A stretch of 64,000 nt of DNA from Hahella sp018986435. Its GTDB lineage: Bacteria; Pseudomonadota; Gammaproteobacteria; Pseudomonadales; Oleiphilaceae. Shown here piece by piece: positions 46,101 to 55,221 of the stretch (its first letter is position 1; each line of letters opens with the position of its first letter). Location of the stretch: contig NZ_CP192738.1 of NCBI RefSeq assembly GCF_050749805.1, positions 3,844,001 to 3,908,000 on the forward strand, read 5' to 3'. The notes beneath the pieces are model-generated. The model was not told where the DNA came from. It searched no databases and saw nothing but the letters and a program-made list of their open reading frames with translations. Both the position numbers and the translations under genes were made by a program.

Positions 46101-48245
46101 TTATTCTCCGCCGAACACGGAGGTCCAGTAATGCGGATAACTGGCCGAGGACGTGCTCACTTTCTTCGCGCCCATTTCGGTGTACTCCGCTCCCATGATA
46201 TTGGAACAATGACCCGGGCTCTTCAGCCACCCAGCCATAACCTGCTGTGTAGACTCATAACCCGCGGCGATGTTCTCGCCTACGCGCCAGGAGTTATAGC
46301 CTTCCGCACGAGTGCGATCGCCGACCTGCGAACCATCGGAACCGGTATGGCTGAAGAAGTTGTTGTTCACCATATCTTCAGTGTGCTTGGTCGCCGCGGC
46401 GCCCAGCTTACAGTTCCATACCAATGGCTCTGCGGCCGGGAAGTAGGCTGAACCACAGTTACGGCCCTCGCTACGCGCCTGGTTATGCGCTTCTAACAGG
46501 GCTTTTTGTGATTCGGTCAGCTCGCAATCGTCTGGATTAGTAGGATCTGTGGGATCAGTTGGGTCCGTCGGATCTGTAGGATCGGTCGGGTCCGTTGGAT
46601 CTGTAGGATCGGTTGGTTCACCTGGCTCGTTAGGATCATTAGGGTCATTTGGATCTGTCGGAAATCCAGGATCGTCCGGATCGATTGGATCAGTTGGGTC
46701 GGTCGGATCAGTTGGATCGGTTGGATCGGTTGGATCTGATGGATCTGATGGATCTGTTGGATCAGTTGGATCAGTTGGATCAGTTGGATCAGTTGGATCA
46801 GTTGGATCAGTTGGATCAGTTGGATCAGTTGGATCAGTTGGATCAGTTGGATCAGTTGGATCAGTTGGATCAGTTGGATCAGTTGGATCGGTTGGATCAG
46901 TTGGATCAGTTGGATCAGTTGGGTCCGTTGGATCAGTTGGATCGGTTGGATCAGTTGGATCAGTTGGATCAGTTGGATCAGTTGGATCAGTTGGATCAGT
47001 TGGATCAGTTGGATCAGTTGGATCAGTTGGATCGGTTGGATCGGTTGGATCTGTCGAGTCATCGTCATAAGAGGCGGTCAACGTCACGCCGCTATAGCGC
47101 AAATAACCGTGCAGCATGATGTGATACACGCCAGGTCTCACGACCAAGTCGTCACAGACCTCTTCATTGCCATTTTTGTAGGGACGGCAATCGTATTCGG
47201 TTAGCGTCGGATCTTCTTCCGCTCTGACGTACAGATCGACATCTCCGCGACCGCCTTCGATCTTGACGGAGAGATGCTTGGCGCCTTCAGGCACTTCGAT
47301 AGTGTAATAAACCTTGCTGTCGGAAACGCCGTTCAAATCCTCAATCGGCTTACCGTTGCCCAGCACGTTATCGTCGTCGCCATCGCCGTCATCGGGACCG
47401 TCTGGATCATCCGGATCGCCGGGATCTGGCGTGTCGCCGCCGACATAAGAGGTTACCCAGTCCTTGAAGCTGGGCACAGCCGTGTATACGCCGTATTTTC
47501 CTGGTCTTGCGCAACCATCGCCCCAGCTTACGATACCCAACTGACGGAACTCACCGGCCTGGTTAACAAACAAAGGACCGCCGGAGTCGCCCTGACAGGA
47601 GTCTTTCCCGCCCTGCTCCAGCCCCGCGCAAAGGCTATAGTCATAGATCGCGTCGTCGCCGTAGGCCATACGACACTCATCGAGAGACACGACCGGCACA
47701 TCCACTTTCTGCAGGATATCCGGGGAGCCGCCATTTTCACGTAGCGCGCCCCAGCCGATAACTGTCACATCGCTGCCGGGCATTATGTCATTAGAGTCGC
47801 CCAGAGTAATGCGGGTGTACTTCTCATCCACTTTTTCCGACAGCTTCAGCAAGGCGATGTCGTTCTCCAGAGTCTGTTCATTAAACTCTGGGTGATTGAT
47901 CACTTCCACCACTTGGATTTTCTGTGCGTCGCGCATGTCGTTCTGGTCGTGCAGACCGATGACGGCTTTGAAGCTTTCAGCAGAAATACCAGCGGTACAG
48001 TGCGCCGCAGTGAGCACATAATAATCATCTATTACCGACGCGCCGCACCACTGGCCGCCGTTGTATTGCAGATACACCATAAAGGGAAATTCGCCCTCGG
48101 CGGCGTCTTCACCGCCGACGATCTTGGGCGTCAAATTGCGATATACGCTTAGATCTTCCGGCGCGCTTGGGTTCGCGTAGCTCGCGCCGCTAAAGGTGAG
48201 GCCGGCAATCATCCCTGCCAGCAGGTTCTTTTGAAACGGTTTCAT
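46101..48245 (-). CDS. Secreted trypsin-like protease fused to PPC and CAP domains through a Thr-Asp-Pro repeat
   Basis: A 714-residue secreted protein. After a signal peptide (1-24, SYA) and the activation motif KIVGGEDAAEGEFPF comes an S1 protease. It has His82 (LTAAHC), Asp129 (NDIALLKL) and Ser221 (GDSGGP). Asp215, six residues before the Ser, predicts cleavage after Arg or Lys. A PPC-like domain follows (~300-390; VYYTIEVPEGAKHLSVKI, GDVDLYVR). Roughly 50 Thr-Asp-Pro units then lead to a CAP domain (~585-714; AHNQARSEGRNCG, GENIAAGY, SPGHCSNIMG). The CAP part closely matches the lipoprotein at 37834. The rigid acidic Pro linker separates the two heads. Type II secretion is the likely export route. 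Confidence 0.93.
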   Translation of the reverse strand: MKPFQKNLLAGMIAGLTFSGASYANPSAPEDLSVYRNLTPKIVGGEDAAEGEFPFMVYLQYNGGQWCGASVIDDYYVLTAAHCTAGISAESFKAVIGLHDQNDMRDAQKIQVVEVINHPEFNEQTLENDIALLKLSEKVDEKYTRITLGDSNDIMPGSDVTVIGWGALRENGGSPDILQKVDVPVVSLDECRMAYGDDAIYDYSLCAGLEQGGKDSCQGDSGGPLFVNQAGEFRQLGIVSWGDGCARPGKYGVYTAVPSFKDWVTSYVGGDTPDPGDPDDPDGPDDGDGDDDNVLGNGKPIEDLNGVSDSKVYYTIEVPEGAKHLSVKIEGGRGDVDLYVRAEEDPTLTEYDCRPYKNGNEEVCDDLVVRPGVYHIMLHGYLRYSGVTLTASYDDDSTDPTDPTDPTDPTDPTDPTDPTDPTDPTDPTDPTDPTDPTDPTDPTDPTDPTDPTDPTDPTDPTDPTDPTDPTDPTDPTDPTDPTDPTDPTDPTDPTDPTDPSDPSDPTDPTDPTDPTDPTDPIDPDDPGFPTDPNDPNDPNEPGEPTDPTDPTDPTDPTDPTDPTDPTDPTNPDDCELTESQKALLEAHNQARSEGRNCGSAYFPAAEPLVWNCKLGAAATKHTEDMVNNNFFSHTGSDGSQVGDRTRAEGYNSWRVGENIAAGYESTQQVMAGWLKSPGHCSNIMGAEYTEMGAKKVSTSSASYPHYWTSVFGGE
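46534..47059 (-). repeat. 9-bp satellite encoding Thr-Asp-Pro repeats
   Basis: About 500 bp built from near-identical 9-bp units (plus strand GGATCAGTT, with GGATCGGTT and GGATCTGTA variants). Some parts, for example 46756-46880, are perfect tandem copies, as expected from slippage. A less regular part near 46630-46680 gives Asn-Asp-Pro and Glu-Pro variants. Copy number should vary among strains. Open frames on both strands here are artefacts of the 9-bp period. Confidence 0.95.
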
Positions 48246-48682
48246 AGTTCTATCAGTTCATTGGCGATTGGTGTTAATAACATCAGGCAGCTTCTTCTAG
48301 ATTATTCTGACAACTGCTACCTGCTTGATTCTGAACGCTAATTTCGGGACACAGAGACGCTCCCGCAACAGCAAACCAAATCGGCGCCCAGCCTGACCAA
48401 GCTAACACGCTCACAAAGTGGCCTACAATTCGGACAGATATGCTAGGAACCAGGGCCTACTCGCAGCGTTTGAGAGAATACCGCCAAGGCTAGAAACGAC
48501 AGGGGGTTCAGCCAGGGTCGATACAAATGAGACTAGACTCTAATGCATCGAATAAGCGGCGAAATCCGATAAGAAAAAGGGATATGCAACTATGTGATTG
48601 TGTCTCGGGTTTTCGCCGATATGTCACTGATGAAAAAGAGAAAATTGCTCGTTACGAACAATTGCCAGGGGAATGTTTGTAA
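48246..48682. other. 437-base intergenic region
   Basis: No gene is seen. It carries the promoter of the protease-CAP gene (minus strand). A plus-strand ORF starting at 48594 runs into the beta-propeller gene on the opposite strand and is a shadow. Confidence 0.5.
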
Positions 48683-48707
48683 AGACGCCGCACTGATGGC
48701 GGCGTCT
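48681..48707 (-). terminator. Terminator of the beta-propeller gene
   Basis: On the minus strand AGACGCCGC and GCGGCGTCT pair across a 7-nt loop, followed by a short TTTAC tail, 15 nt after the stop codon. The weak T-tract makes efficiency uncertain. Confidence 0.65.
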
Positions 48708-48722
48708 GGTATGGAAAGCGGA

Positions 48723-50003
48723 TTATCCCTGTACGGAGTCCAAGCTGTTCAACACGGATTGCGGAGCTTTCCCCATCCGGGAGCGTTGCGGGAACTCGCC
48801 GACGGGAATGCGGGCGGCTTCCTGAGTGGTAGTGTAGTCAAACACGCCCACCGTGCCCTCCACGCTATTGGAAACGAAGCAGTAGGCGCCATCAGAGCTG
48901 GTCGTCGCCCAATACGGAAGATCATAGCCATCCATAATGCGATCAGTGGCGAGGGTTTCCGTGGAAATGATCGCAACATAGTTATCGATGGTTCCCGCCA
49001 GACAGAGTTTCTTGCCATCGCCGGACAGCGCCAGACCATGATGCGCCGAGTTCTTCGGGAAATCGTCATAATTGGGATAGTTGGCTTTGCCGAATTCGCT
49101 GGCGGGCAATTCCACCGTATGAGTAATAGCACCCTGCTCCAGATCCACTTTCACAAATCCACGCAGATAGGAAAGCTGGGCGTACAAGGTTTTCTCATCC
49201 GGCGTAAACACATTGGGACGCACTCCCTGGGGAAACTTGATGGTGCGCAACAACTGCAGGGATTCCGCATCGACAATGCGTAATGAGCGCTCGCCTTTCA
49301 TAAAGTTCAAGGCGTGAGGCAGCAATACGTTGCCGATACTGGTGTTGTAGATGCGCTTACCGTCCGGGGAGAAATCGTTTTGATGAGGAAAGTCTCCCGT
49401 AGCGAATTCGCCTGTGCGTCTGCCGGTGACGGCGTCTATCAGAAAGGCTTTCTTGGATGTGGAATCGGAAACCACCAGCGTCCCGCCATCGGGAGAAAGC
49501 GCCGCATGATCCGCATGAAATCCCGGCACGGGATGCCGCCACAGCATGCGATGTCCCGGCGCGGTAAGATCAAATGCGGCCACGTCTCCCAGATAGCCCC
49601 GGGAGACATACAACACCGTCCCGTCCGGCGACAGAAAAACGTCGTCCACATTGCGTTCGCCGCCGTTTTCATTAATAAACGCATCGTACAGCAGCTTCAG
49701 AATGCCCATCTCGCTGATGCGTTCCTCCTTATCTTCCGTCACATTCACCGACCCCAGATTGAGAAAGGTGTATGGATCGATAAAGCTGACAGTCCCGCTT
49801 TGCGCATTCCCCACCAACAGCACATCCCTCATTTCCGGAGCAGCCGCTGACGCCTCCGCACTCGCTACGCCAGAAACGCCCAACGCCAGCGCGAGGGCCG
49901 TCACGCCTAACGCCAGTTTCCTGAATCGCCTCTTCAGGCCAAAACCGCGGATATTCCCCTTGGCGCTTACCGCCCTCATCAGACCCGTTTTATTCTTGCG
50001 CAT
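48723..50003 (-). CDS. Exported YVTN-type beta-propeller protein
   Basis: ATG 50003 follows AAGGAGC by 7 nt. The 426-residue protein has a long basic N-terminal region and an export signal (LALGVTALALALGVSGVASA). Repeated blades follow (DVLLVGNAQSGTVSFIDP, LSPDGTVLYVSRG, LSPDGGTLVVSDS, TPDEKTLYAQLS, LSGDGKKLCLAG, SSDGAYCFVSNS). This is the seven-bladed lactonase/YVTN pattern. Members include lactonases, quinohemoprotein-like sensors and cell-surface proteins. No catalytic residues are diagnosable. The long positively charged lead is unusual. It stands alone and is followed by a hairpin terminator. Confidence 0.88.
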   Translation of the reverse strand: MRKNKTGLMRAVSAKGNIRGFGLKRRFRKLALGVTALALALGVSGVASAEASAAAPEMRDVLLVGNAQSGTVSFIDPYTFLNLGSVNVTEDKEERISEMGILKLLYDAFINENGGERNVDDVFLSPDGTVLYVSRGYLGDVAAFDLTAPGHRMLWRHPVPGFHADHAALSPDGGTLVVSDSTSKKAFLIDAVTGRRTGEFATGDFPHQNDFSPDGKRIYNTSIGNVLLPHALNFMKGERSLRIVDAESLQLLRTIKFPQGVRPNVFTPDEKTLYAQLSYLRGFVKVDLEQGAITHTVELPASEFGKANYPNYDDFPKNSAHHGLALSGDGKKLCLAGTIDNYVAIISTETLATDRIMDGYDLPYWATTSSDGAYCFVSNSVEGTVGVFDYTTTQEAARIPVGEFPQRSRMGKAPQSVLNSLDSVQG

Positions 50004-50741
50004 CGTTTCAGCTCCTTGATCTTGCATGCTTTATTAGGTCTTTTCTGGTACGGCTCACTTCTCCAGCAATGATTTAAAAGAGCTCTTTCCCCTTCAGCGA
50101 AAACAACCGCCGCTGAATGAACAGGGTTCAAATAAGCTCAACCCGACTAACACTAACTGCACTCAACAGAGCGATACTGTCGCCTTTCCGACTTTTCTGT
50201 AGAGGGGTAAGGTTCAGAAGCGATTGACGCCTGATTGATGAAAACCCTCTGCCTACTCCGTAGAGGATGACTATTTGGGTAATCTGGTGTTTGACTATCA
50301 ACTCTTGTTAATTCATATTATTTCCGGGATTTCAATCAACAGTGTCATCATGTATGCGAAGGGAAACGCTATGCTAACACGTCGAAAAATCACTCCACTT
50401 CTTGTTTCATCATTCATCCGCGTCAGTAGTAGTCCGTGACAGTGCATCTCGGCCATATTCGAATCCGACATTAGTATTCCAAATATCAAAGAACACAAAG
50501 CAACATCTACAAAACGATCAGCCGTATTAACGCTTTCTCTAAATAACCAAGATCATTATTCATAGAAAAGTTGTTTCTTTAGAGTTGCACAGAAGACGGA
50601 AATGTAATGAAGCTATCGTGCTCCTGGAAAATACGCCTGTAGACTGATCTAAGGAGGCGCCTCAACATAGATTGGACTGAATGGACAAAGGCATAACGCC
50701 GAAACCTTTGATTAACTTTATTCAGCTAATTATTTAAAAAC
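50004..50741. other. 738-base intergenic region without a recognised gene
   Basis: Several short ORFs exist, but none has a ribosome site or motif. The region becomes AT-rich toward 50700, where the promoter of the response regulator gene should lie. It is long for this genome and could hide a small RNA, but I see no clear secondary structure by eye. Confidence 0.5.
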
Positions 50742-51368
50742 ATGAAAAATATAAAAATTTTAATAGCCGATGATCATCAAGTATTTCGGCAGGGGCTAAT
50801 TTCTCTTATTAGTAATAACTCAGAAATAGAGATAGCGCATGATTGTGATAACGGCACAGAGGCATTGACCTTTATTGAGAACCTTAAACCAGACATTGCC
50901 ATATTGGATATTTCCATGCCTGGGATGAATGGCCTTGAAGTTATGTCACATGTTTTGGCGGCAGGACTCAACACCCGAATTATTTTTCTCACTATGCATA
51001 AAGAAATCAAGATCATCGATCACGCGATGATTCAAGGAGCATCAGGTTATTTGCTTAAAGACGAAGCGTTTGAGCATCTTTTGAGCGCTATCGAGCTGGT
51101 TTCACAAGGCAAAATATACCTTTCTATAGAACAGAATAGCGAACTGGCCACTTATCGGTTAAACCGGTCCCATGAAGGCTTAACCACAAGAGAAACGGAG
51201 ATAGTTCACTATATTTCCAATGGACTTTCTAATAAAGAAATTGCCAAAGAGTTACATATTTCACCAAGAACAGTCGACACGCACAGAACGCGACTAATGA
51301 GAAAGCTTGGGCTACACCGAGCTACTGATTTAGTGCGGTACGCTATTAAAGAAGGATTAGATATATAG
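50742..51368 (+). CDS. NarL/FixJ-family response regulator
   Basis: A 208-residue two-domain regulator. The receiver domain (~1-120) has the acidic pocket DD (residues 10-11), phospho-acceptor Asp in IAILDISMPGMNG, Thr in IIFLTMHK and Lys in YLLKDEAF. The LuxR-type helix-turn-helix (~145-208) has LTTRETEIVHYISNGLSNKE, IAKELHISPRTVDTHRTRLM and KLGLHRATDLVRYAI. Phosphorylation by an unseen kinase should drive DNA binding. No kinase is adjacent. The DNA is AT-rich, unlike its neighbours, suggesting acquisition. The stop is followed by a shared bidirectional terminator. Confidence 0.93.
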   Translation: MKNIKILIADDHQVFRQGLISLISNNSEIEIAHDCDNGTEALTFIENLKPDIAILDISMPGMNGLEVMSHVLAAGLNTRIIFLTMHKEIKIIDHAMIQGASGYLLKDEAFEHLLSAIELVSQGKIYLSIEQNSELATYRLNRSHEGLTTRETEIVHYISNGLSNKEIAKELHISPRTVDTHRTRLMRKLGLHRATDLVRYAIKEGLDI

Positions 51369-51374
51369 AGTATC

Positions 51375-51407
51375 AAAAAGAGCAGCCTGATTCAGGCTGC
51401 TCTTTTT
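51375..51407. terminator. Bidirectional terminator between convergent genes
   Basis: AAAAAGAGCAGCCTGA and TCAGGCTGCTCTTTTT are perfect inverted copies with a single-base loop centre. It has A and T tracts on both sides and serves the response regulator gene (plus) and the gene at 51415 (minus). Confidence 0.95.
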
Positions 51408-51414
51408 AAGGATC

Positions 51415-51834
51415 CTATTCGGACTCTGGCTCTAACTCCATGCCATTTACACTCCCAAGCCTAGATATATAAAAACAACCAGTGTTGCTACCCGCATCGT
51501 TTCCAGTATTTTGCATAACCCCAGTGAAATTATTTACACCTGTATTTTTAGCTGCATAGACCGTATTGTATGTGTTATTACTCTTATATTGAAAAATAAG
51601 AACATGATCAAGTTTAACTTTCTTCTCCAAATACCGGCCTGATCCACCCCCTGAAGTTGCGAACACGCCTTTACTTTCAGAGGCGTCGCTGGATTCTTCC
51701 GTAAACGTTAAAACTGACGCCTTATTAGTGCCATCGCACCCGTAATCATAAGCCAAGGTCCATTTTCCAGACATGTCCGCCATCGCGGATGAAGACAAAA
51801 AAGTCATAGCAATCATTGCAAATAATTTTTTCAT
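51415..51834 (-). CDS. Small secreted protein, 139 residues, unknown
   Basis: A clear signal peptide (MKKLFAMIAMTFLSSSAMA) precedes a ~120-residue strand-rich body beginning DMSGKWTLAYDYGCDG. It has two Cys residues (CDG and GCFY) that may form a disulfide, and a Gly/Ser-rich turn (SGGGSGRY). The start DMSGKW...YDYGCDG recalls small lipocalin-like secreted domains, but I cannot assign it. It shares a terminator with the response regulator gene and is AT-rich like it. Confidence 0.8.
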   Translation of the reverse strand: MKKLFAMIAMTFLSSSAMADMSGKWTLAYDYGCDGTNKASVLTFTEESSDASESKGVFATSGGGSGRYLEKKVKLDHVLIFQYKSNNTYNTVYAAKNTGVNNFTGVMQNTGNDAGSNTGCFYISRLGSVNGMELEPESE

Positions 51835-52106
51835 AAGAAACTACTCCTTTAGCAGTTAAAGTGGCGATCTAACATTTAATTCACTCCCTTTAAAGCTACA
51901 AGTGCTTTTTGAATTAAATGGCCGACTTGAACTTTACCCTGTGAGTCAGACCTTGTATTTCGAGTGAATACTGTATTTAGTGTAAGGAAGACGCTCTAAG
52001 TATTAATCAGATACGTAGCTTCTTCGGAGTAACTATCACTTTATTTGGCCGCTTTTAAAGGCCCGCTGAGATAACGAATTGAGCCTGGTTTATAGAAGGC
52101 TGACAT

Positions 52107-52733
52107 TTACGACTGGCGGATCACAATAATCGATAAATCATCCGCCAATGCCCCACTTTTATTCCGCGCCAAATCAGCGAACTGCGACGCCGTCGCGTTA
52201 CTGGCGAAGTTCGCCAACTGTTTGATTTGCGCCAGCGAGGCGTAATTGAAAAAACCGTCGCTACCGACGACTAATACTCCCTGGAGAATCATCGGACCAA
52301 AGCCGATAGGAACCGCTTCGCCACATCCTAATAAAGGCTTGCGATGTTGCAGTTGCGTCAATTCATACACAAAGTCAGGGTGGAACAGCCAACATTGAGA
52401 GTCGCCGACACTGGCGCCAATCACCTCGCCGTTGGTGACTTTACCAATCACCGCCGTCGTCTCACCCAAGGGGGACGTAGCCGCAATTTCACGATCCCAA
52501 CGCCGTAAATGACGCTCAAATTCATCTGGCGAATTCAATTCTTCTTCAAGCAGCCGAGTGAATGCGTTAGCCACATAGTCTGAAGCTTCTTTACCTCCAG
52601 CCAGGCCACCTGCCCCATCAGCGATGCAGAACCAGATGCAACCGTCTTTTTCCTGTACAAACAACGCATCCTCACCGTGTGAGGAATTGGCTTCAAGGTA
52701 GTGGGACAAGTCGAAGGGGGAGAATTCTTCCAC
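52107..52733 (-). CDS. PP2C-family serine/threonine phosphatase
   Basis: GTG start at 52733. The 208-residue protein carries the metal-binding motifs of PP2C enzymes: GEDALFVQE, CIADGAGGLAGGKEAS, GASVGDSQCW, VVGSDGFFNY and a late DDLSIIVI. It should dephosphorylate Ser/Thr residues with two Mn or Mg ions in the cytoplasm. It is slightly short for a PP2C. Such solitary bacterial PP2Cs act on kinases, STAS proteins or secretion systems. The STAS gene at 14676 is a conceivable but unproven partner. Confidence 0.88.
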   Translation of the reverse strand: MEEFSPFDLSHYLEANSSHGEDALFVQEKDGCIWFCIADGAGGLAGGKEASDYVANAFTRLLEEELNSPDEFERHLRRWDREIAATSPLGETTAVIGKVTNGEVIGASVGDSQCWLFHPDFVYELTQLQHRKPLLGCGEAVPIGFGPMILQGVLVVGSDGFFNYASLAQIKQLANFASNATASQFADLARNKSGALADDLSIIVIRQS

Positions 52734-52937
52734 GATGGCGTTATACTCGGGAATATGGTTGAATTTTATCGATTTTTCATAGTGATAGTATAATCGCCGC
52801 CTAACAGGCGTTTCTCTTAAAGCTTGGCAATATCACGAGAAGCACAGCCCGCTCCGTCACCTTTTTTGCCGGCGACTGTTTGACTGCCTGACTGGAAATG
52901 AACAGCCGTCATTCCACTAACTTATATGGACTAACTT

Positions 52938-53399
52938 ATGAAACTGGATATTCAGGAATACGCCAATAAAAGCGTACTTTGCTGGCTGGCTACATCAAGT
53001 CTTGAGGGAGAACCCAATGTCTCGCCGAAAGAGATTTTCCTCGCCCTGAATCCCACGACATTATTAATCGCCAACATCGCCTCTCCCATCAGTGAACGCA
53101 ATATCCGCGCTAATCCCAGAGTTTGCGTCAGCTATATCGATGTCTTTGAGCAAAGAGGCTGCAAAATAAAAGGCGATGCGCGGGTAATCGAGCCTGCAGC
53201 TCCAGAATGGAATGACTATCTGGACCAACTTAAAACATTGGCGGGAGATAACTTCCCCATCAAGAGTATCTTTGAGATCAGCATATCCAAGTCCACCAAC
53301 ATTCTCGCCCCAAGCTACCTGCTTTTTCCTGAGATAAACGTTAAACAGCAGGTTGAAAGCGCGATGAAGACTTATGGCGTCGAGATGAAGGCCGATTGA
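52938..53399 (+). CDS. Pyridoxamine 5'-phosphate oxidase-like flavoprotein
   Basis: A 153-residue FMN-binding split-barrel protein. Typical features are CWLATSSLEGEPNVSPKEIF (N-terminal strand pair), LLIANIASPISERNIRANPR (FMN phosphate region), VCVSYIDVF and KIKGDARVI. Such proteins use FMN or F420 to reduce or oxidise small molecules, or bind heme. The substrate cannot be told. Transcribed alone, divergent from the PP2C gene. Confidence 0.85.
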   Translation: MKLDIQEYANKSVLCWLATSSLEGEPNVSPKEIFLALNPTTLLIANIASPISERNIRANPRVCVSYIDVFEQRGCKIKGDARVIEPAAPEWNDYLDQLKTLAGDNFPIKSIFEISISKSTNILAPSYLLFPEINVKQQVESAMKTYGVEMKAD

Positions 53400-53433
53400 G
53401 TATCGGCTGTCGCCAGGAGAGCTTAACGGAGCG

Positions 53434-53742
53434 TTAGGCTCTATCACTCACAATTTCCCACTCCTTTTCAAAGCCCTGGACGGTCAAATAACCACTGATG
53501 ATCGTCATCAGCCTTTCCACCCAAAATGGAACGTTAGCATCGTAGAGTTTTCCACTCTCACCATCAGCAATGGACTGGTCCAGCATCCACCAGAAGAACT
53601 CCGCCAGTTCAGTTGCCTGCTCCGGCGTCGCCACTGGTACAGCGTTTTGTGAAAGGCCTACGATAAAGGGGTCGCCAAATCGCAGAGCATAATGCGCCAT
53701 GACATCCTGAGCGGCTTCATCCCGACCACTGAAATCTATCAT
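53434..53742 (-). CDS. Hypothetical protein, 102 residues
   Basis: ATG start overlapping the stop of the upstream gene by 4 nt, so translation is coupled to it. The product is soluble and helical, with aromatic patches (ELAEFFWWMLDQSIADGE, VPFWVERLMTIISGYL). No signal or known motif is seen. It forms the third gene of a minus-strand set with the LprI-like and Nudix genes. Confidence 0.7.
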   Translation of the reverse strand: MIDFSGRDEAAQDVMAHYALRFGDPFIVGLSQNAVPVATPEQATELAEFFWWMLDQSIADGESGKLYDANVPFWVERLMTIISGYLTVQGFEKEWEIVSDRA

Positions 53743-54449
53743 TTCTCACCACTCAAAACCTGTAACGCTTTCGGCGACTCAATAGAGAAACGATCTTTTG
53801 CAATAAAGCCTCTGGCGCCGCAGTAATAAGTACGGCAGGCGCCGTCGACATCCTCGAACACCAAGGACTCATCTTCCAGATAAATGCGGAACACACATTG
53901 GCCCACATCCAGGTCACGATATTCGTATACGCCGCTTTTCGCCTGCAATGCTTCGCCTTCAACGTTACAACTGTGACCATTCGCATGATTGGATTCGTAG
54001 GCGAATTGCAGCACTCCGCCGTTATCGCTGCTGACTTCCAGATAGTCGGGAACCTGCGGCGCATCTACCTCGCCCACCAGTTGGCGCTCATATCTGGCGC
54101 GGAATAAACCCCGCATGCCGCCTAACTTGCCCAGCAGCTCAATGCGTCGCTCATAGGCGTTGCGCAGGCAGTCTGCGTCTACACACAGGTTGCGCGCCTC
54201 TTTCAACCACAATGTCTGGCTGAATTTTATCTCTTTACCGAACTGAGACTCTCTGGCCTGCTTGTATGCAGCAGCCAGCTGTTCATCCAGGTTAGACAGG
54301 TTTTCGTCTTCGCATATCAGCGTTTCAACGCTGGACGACGCTTGAGCGCAATCAAAACTGGCCGCGGCGCATATCGCGCCGTTAAAAAGCAGGAATGCCG
54401 CGCTGACGGAGACAAGCCCGTATCTGCGCAGCCTAGAAATCAATTTCAT
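53739..54449 (-). CDS. Periplasmic LprI-like (DUF1311) protein
   Basis: ATG 54449 gives a correct signal peptide (LVSVSAAFLLFNGAICAAA); the ORF can extend to 54482 but that lacks a signal. The ~236-residue product has the LprI N-terminal domain: SFDCAQASSSVETLICEDEN, LDEQLAAAYKQARE, LWLKEARNLC, CLRNAYERRIELL, with four Cys in a disulfide pattern. Mycobacterial LprI inhibits lysozyme. A strand-rich C-terminal half with several Cys follows. The start overlaps the Nudix gene by 17 nt. Confidence 0.85.
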   Translation of the reverse strand: MKLISRLRRYGLVSVSAAFLLFNGAICAAASFDCAQASSSVETLICEDENLSNLDEQLAAAYKQARESQFGKEIKFSQTLWLKEARNLCVDADCLRNAYERRIELLGKLGGMRGLFRARYERQLVGEVDAPQVPDYLEVSSDNGGVLQFAYESNHANGHSCNVEGEALQAKSGVYEYRDLDVGQCVFRIYLEDESLVFEDVDGACRTYYCGARGFIAKDRFSIESPKALQVLSGEK

Positions 54450-54960
54450 GTAAGCTGAATTTACCTTTATCCAAATCTTCAAAAAACCGCATCAATCCAT
54501 ATTTTACGGTATAGAAGCCAACCTCATCCCAAGGCAGATCATCTTTATTAAACAATTGCGTCCCGGAGGTCTCAGGACCATGAGGGCCGGTATCCTTCAA
54601 CTCCGCCAGATACAGCATATACACCTGATTGGCGTGCGGCAGATTGGCCACCAGAAACAGATCTTGCATCGCCACGATAGCGCCGGATTCCTCCATGGTC
54701 TCCCGCTTCGCCGCGTCCCGAGTGCTTTCACCATTCTCCATAAATCCCGCCGGCACGGTCCACATCCCTAACCGCGGCTCAATGGCCCGCTTGCATAACA
54801 GCACTTTGTCGCCCTGATACACCAGACAGCCCGTTACGACTTTGGGATTTTGATAATGAACATATCCGCACTGATCGCAGATATGACGGGAATGACTATC
54901 GCCGGCGGGTGTGGCCAGACTGACCGAACCTCCACATTGACTGCAGTACTTAATATCCAC
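54433..54960 (-). CDS. Nudix hydrolase with N-terminal zinc ribbon
   Basis: The 175-residue product has a Cys4 zinc ribbon (CSQCGG and CDQCGY, residues ~6-31) and a Nudix box from GFMENGESTRDAAKRETMEE (about residues 72-94, G-x5-E-x7-REUxEExGU satisfied). The layout resembles NADH pyrophosphatase relatives. It would hydrolyse a nucleoside diphosphate linked to another group, using Mg. It is first in a three-gene overlapping minus-strand set with the LprI-like and hypothetical genes. Confidence 0.93.
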   Translation of the reverse strand: MDIKYCSQCGGSVSLATPAGDSHSRHICDQCGYVHYQNPKVVTGCLVYQGDKVLLCKRAIEPRLGMWTVPAGFMENGESTRDAAKRETMEESGAIVAMQDLFLVANLPHANQVYMLYLAELKDTGPHGPETSGTQLFNKDDLPWDEVGFYTVKYGLMRFFEDLDKGKFSLHEIDF

Positions 54961-55221
54961 TGAACTACACCTCTTGAAATGATTATTAAGTCACTTGAGA
55001 CTGATCAATCCGCACCCAAAAATCAATCATCAGGACAACGTCGTCTCCGATTTACCCTGGCGGACGGCATTGTAGCGAGTGGAGGTCCGGCAAGCCCGTA
55101 GTTTAAATATATGAGTTTTGGTGATTTGATTACGTAGTTTGATTGCTTAATGGGTCGCGTCATTTGAGGCGAGTCACCGCAGTAGATTCATGCGGCGCCT
55201 GCACCCTCGGCGTCAACGAAC

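Noticed and set aside
46534..47059. Repeat array that could be mistaken for a CRISPR
   Set aside because: The unit is 9 bp without spacers and codes for a protein linker.
46549..47070. Plus-strand ORF of Gly-Ser-Val repeats opposite the protease linker
   Set aside because: It is the antisense reading of the 9-bp Thr-Asp-Pro repeat; any frame of such a repeat stays open. No ribosome site.
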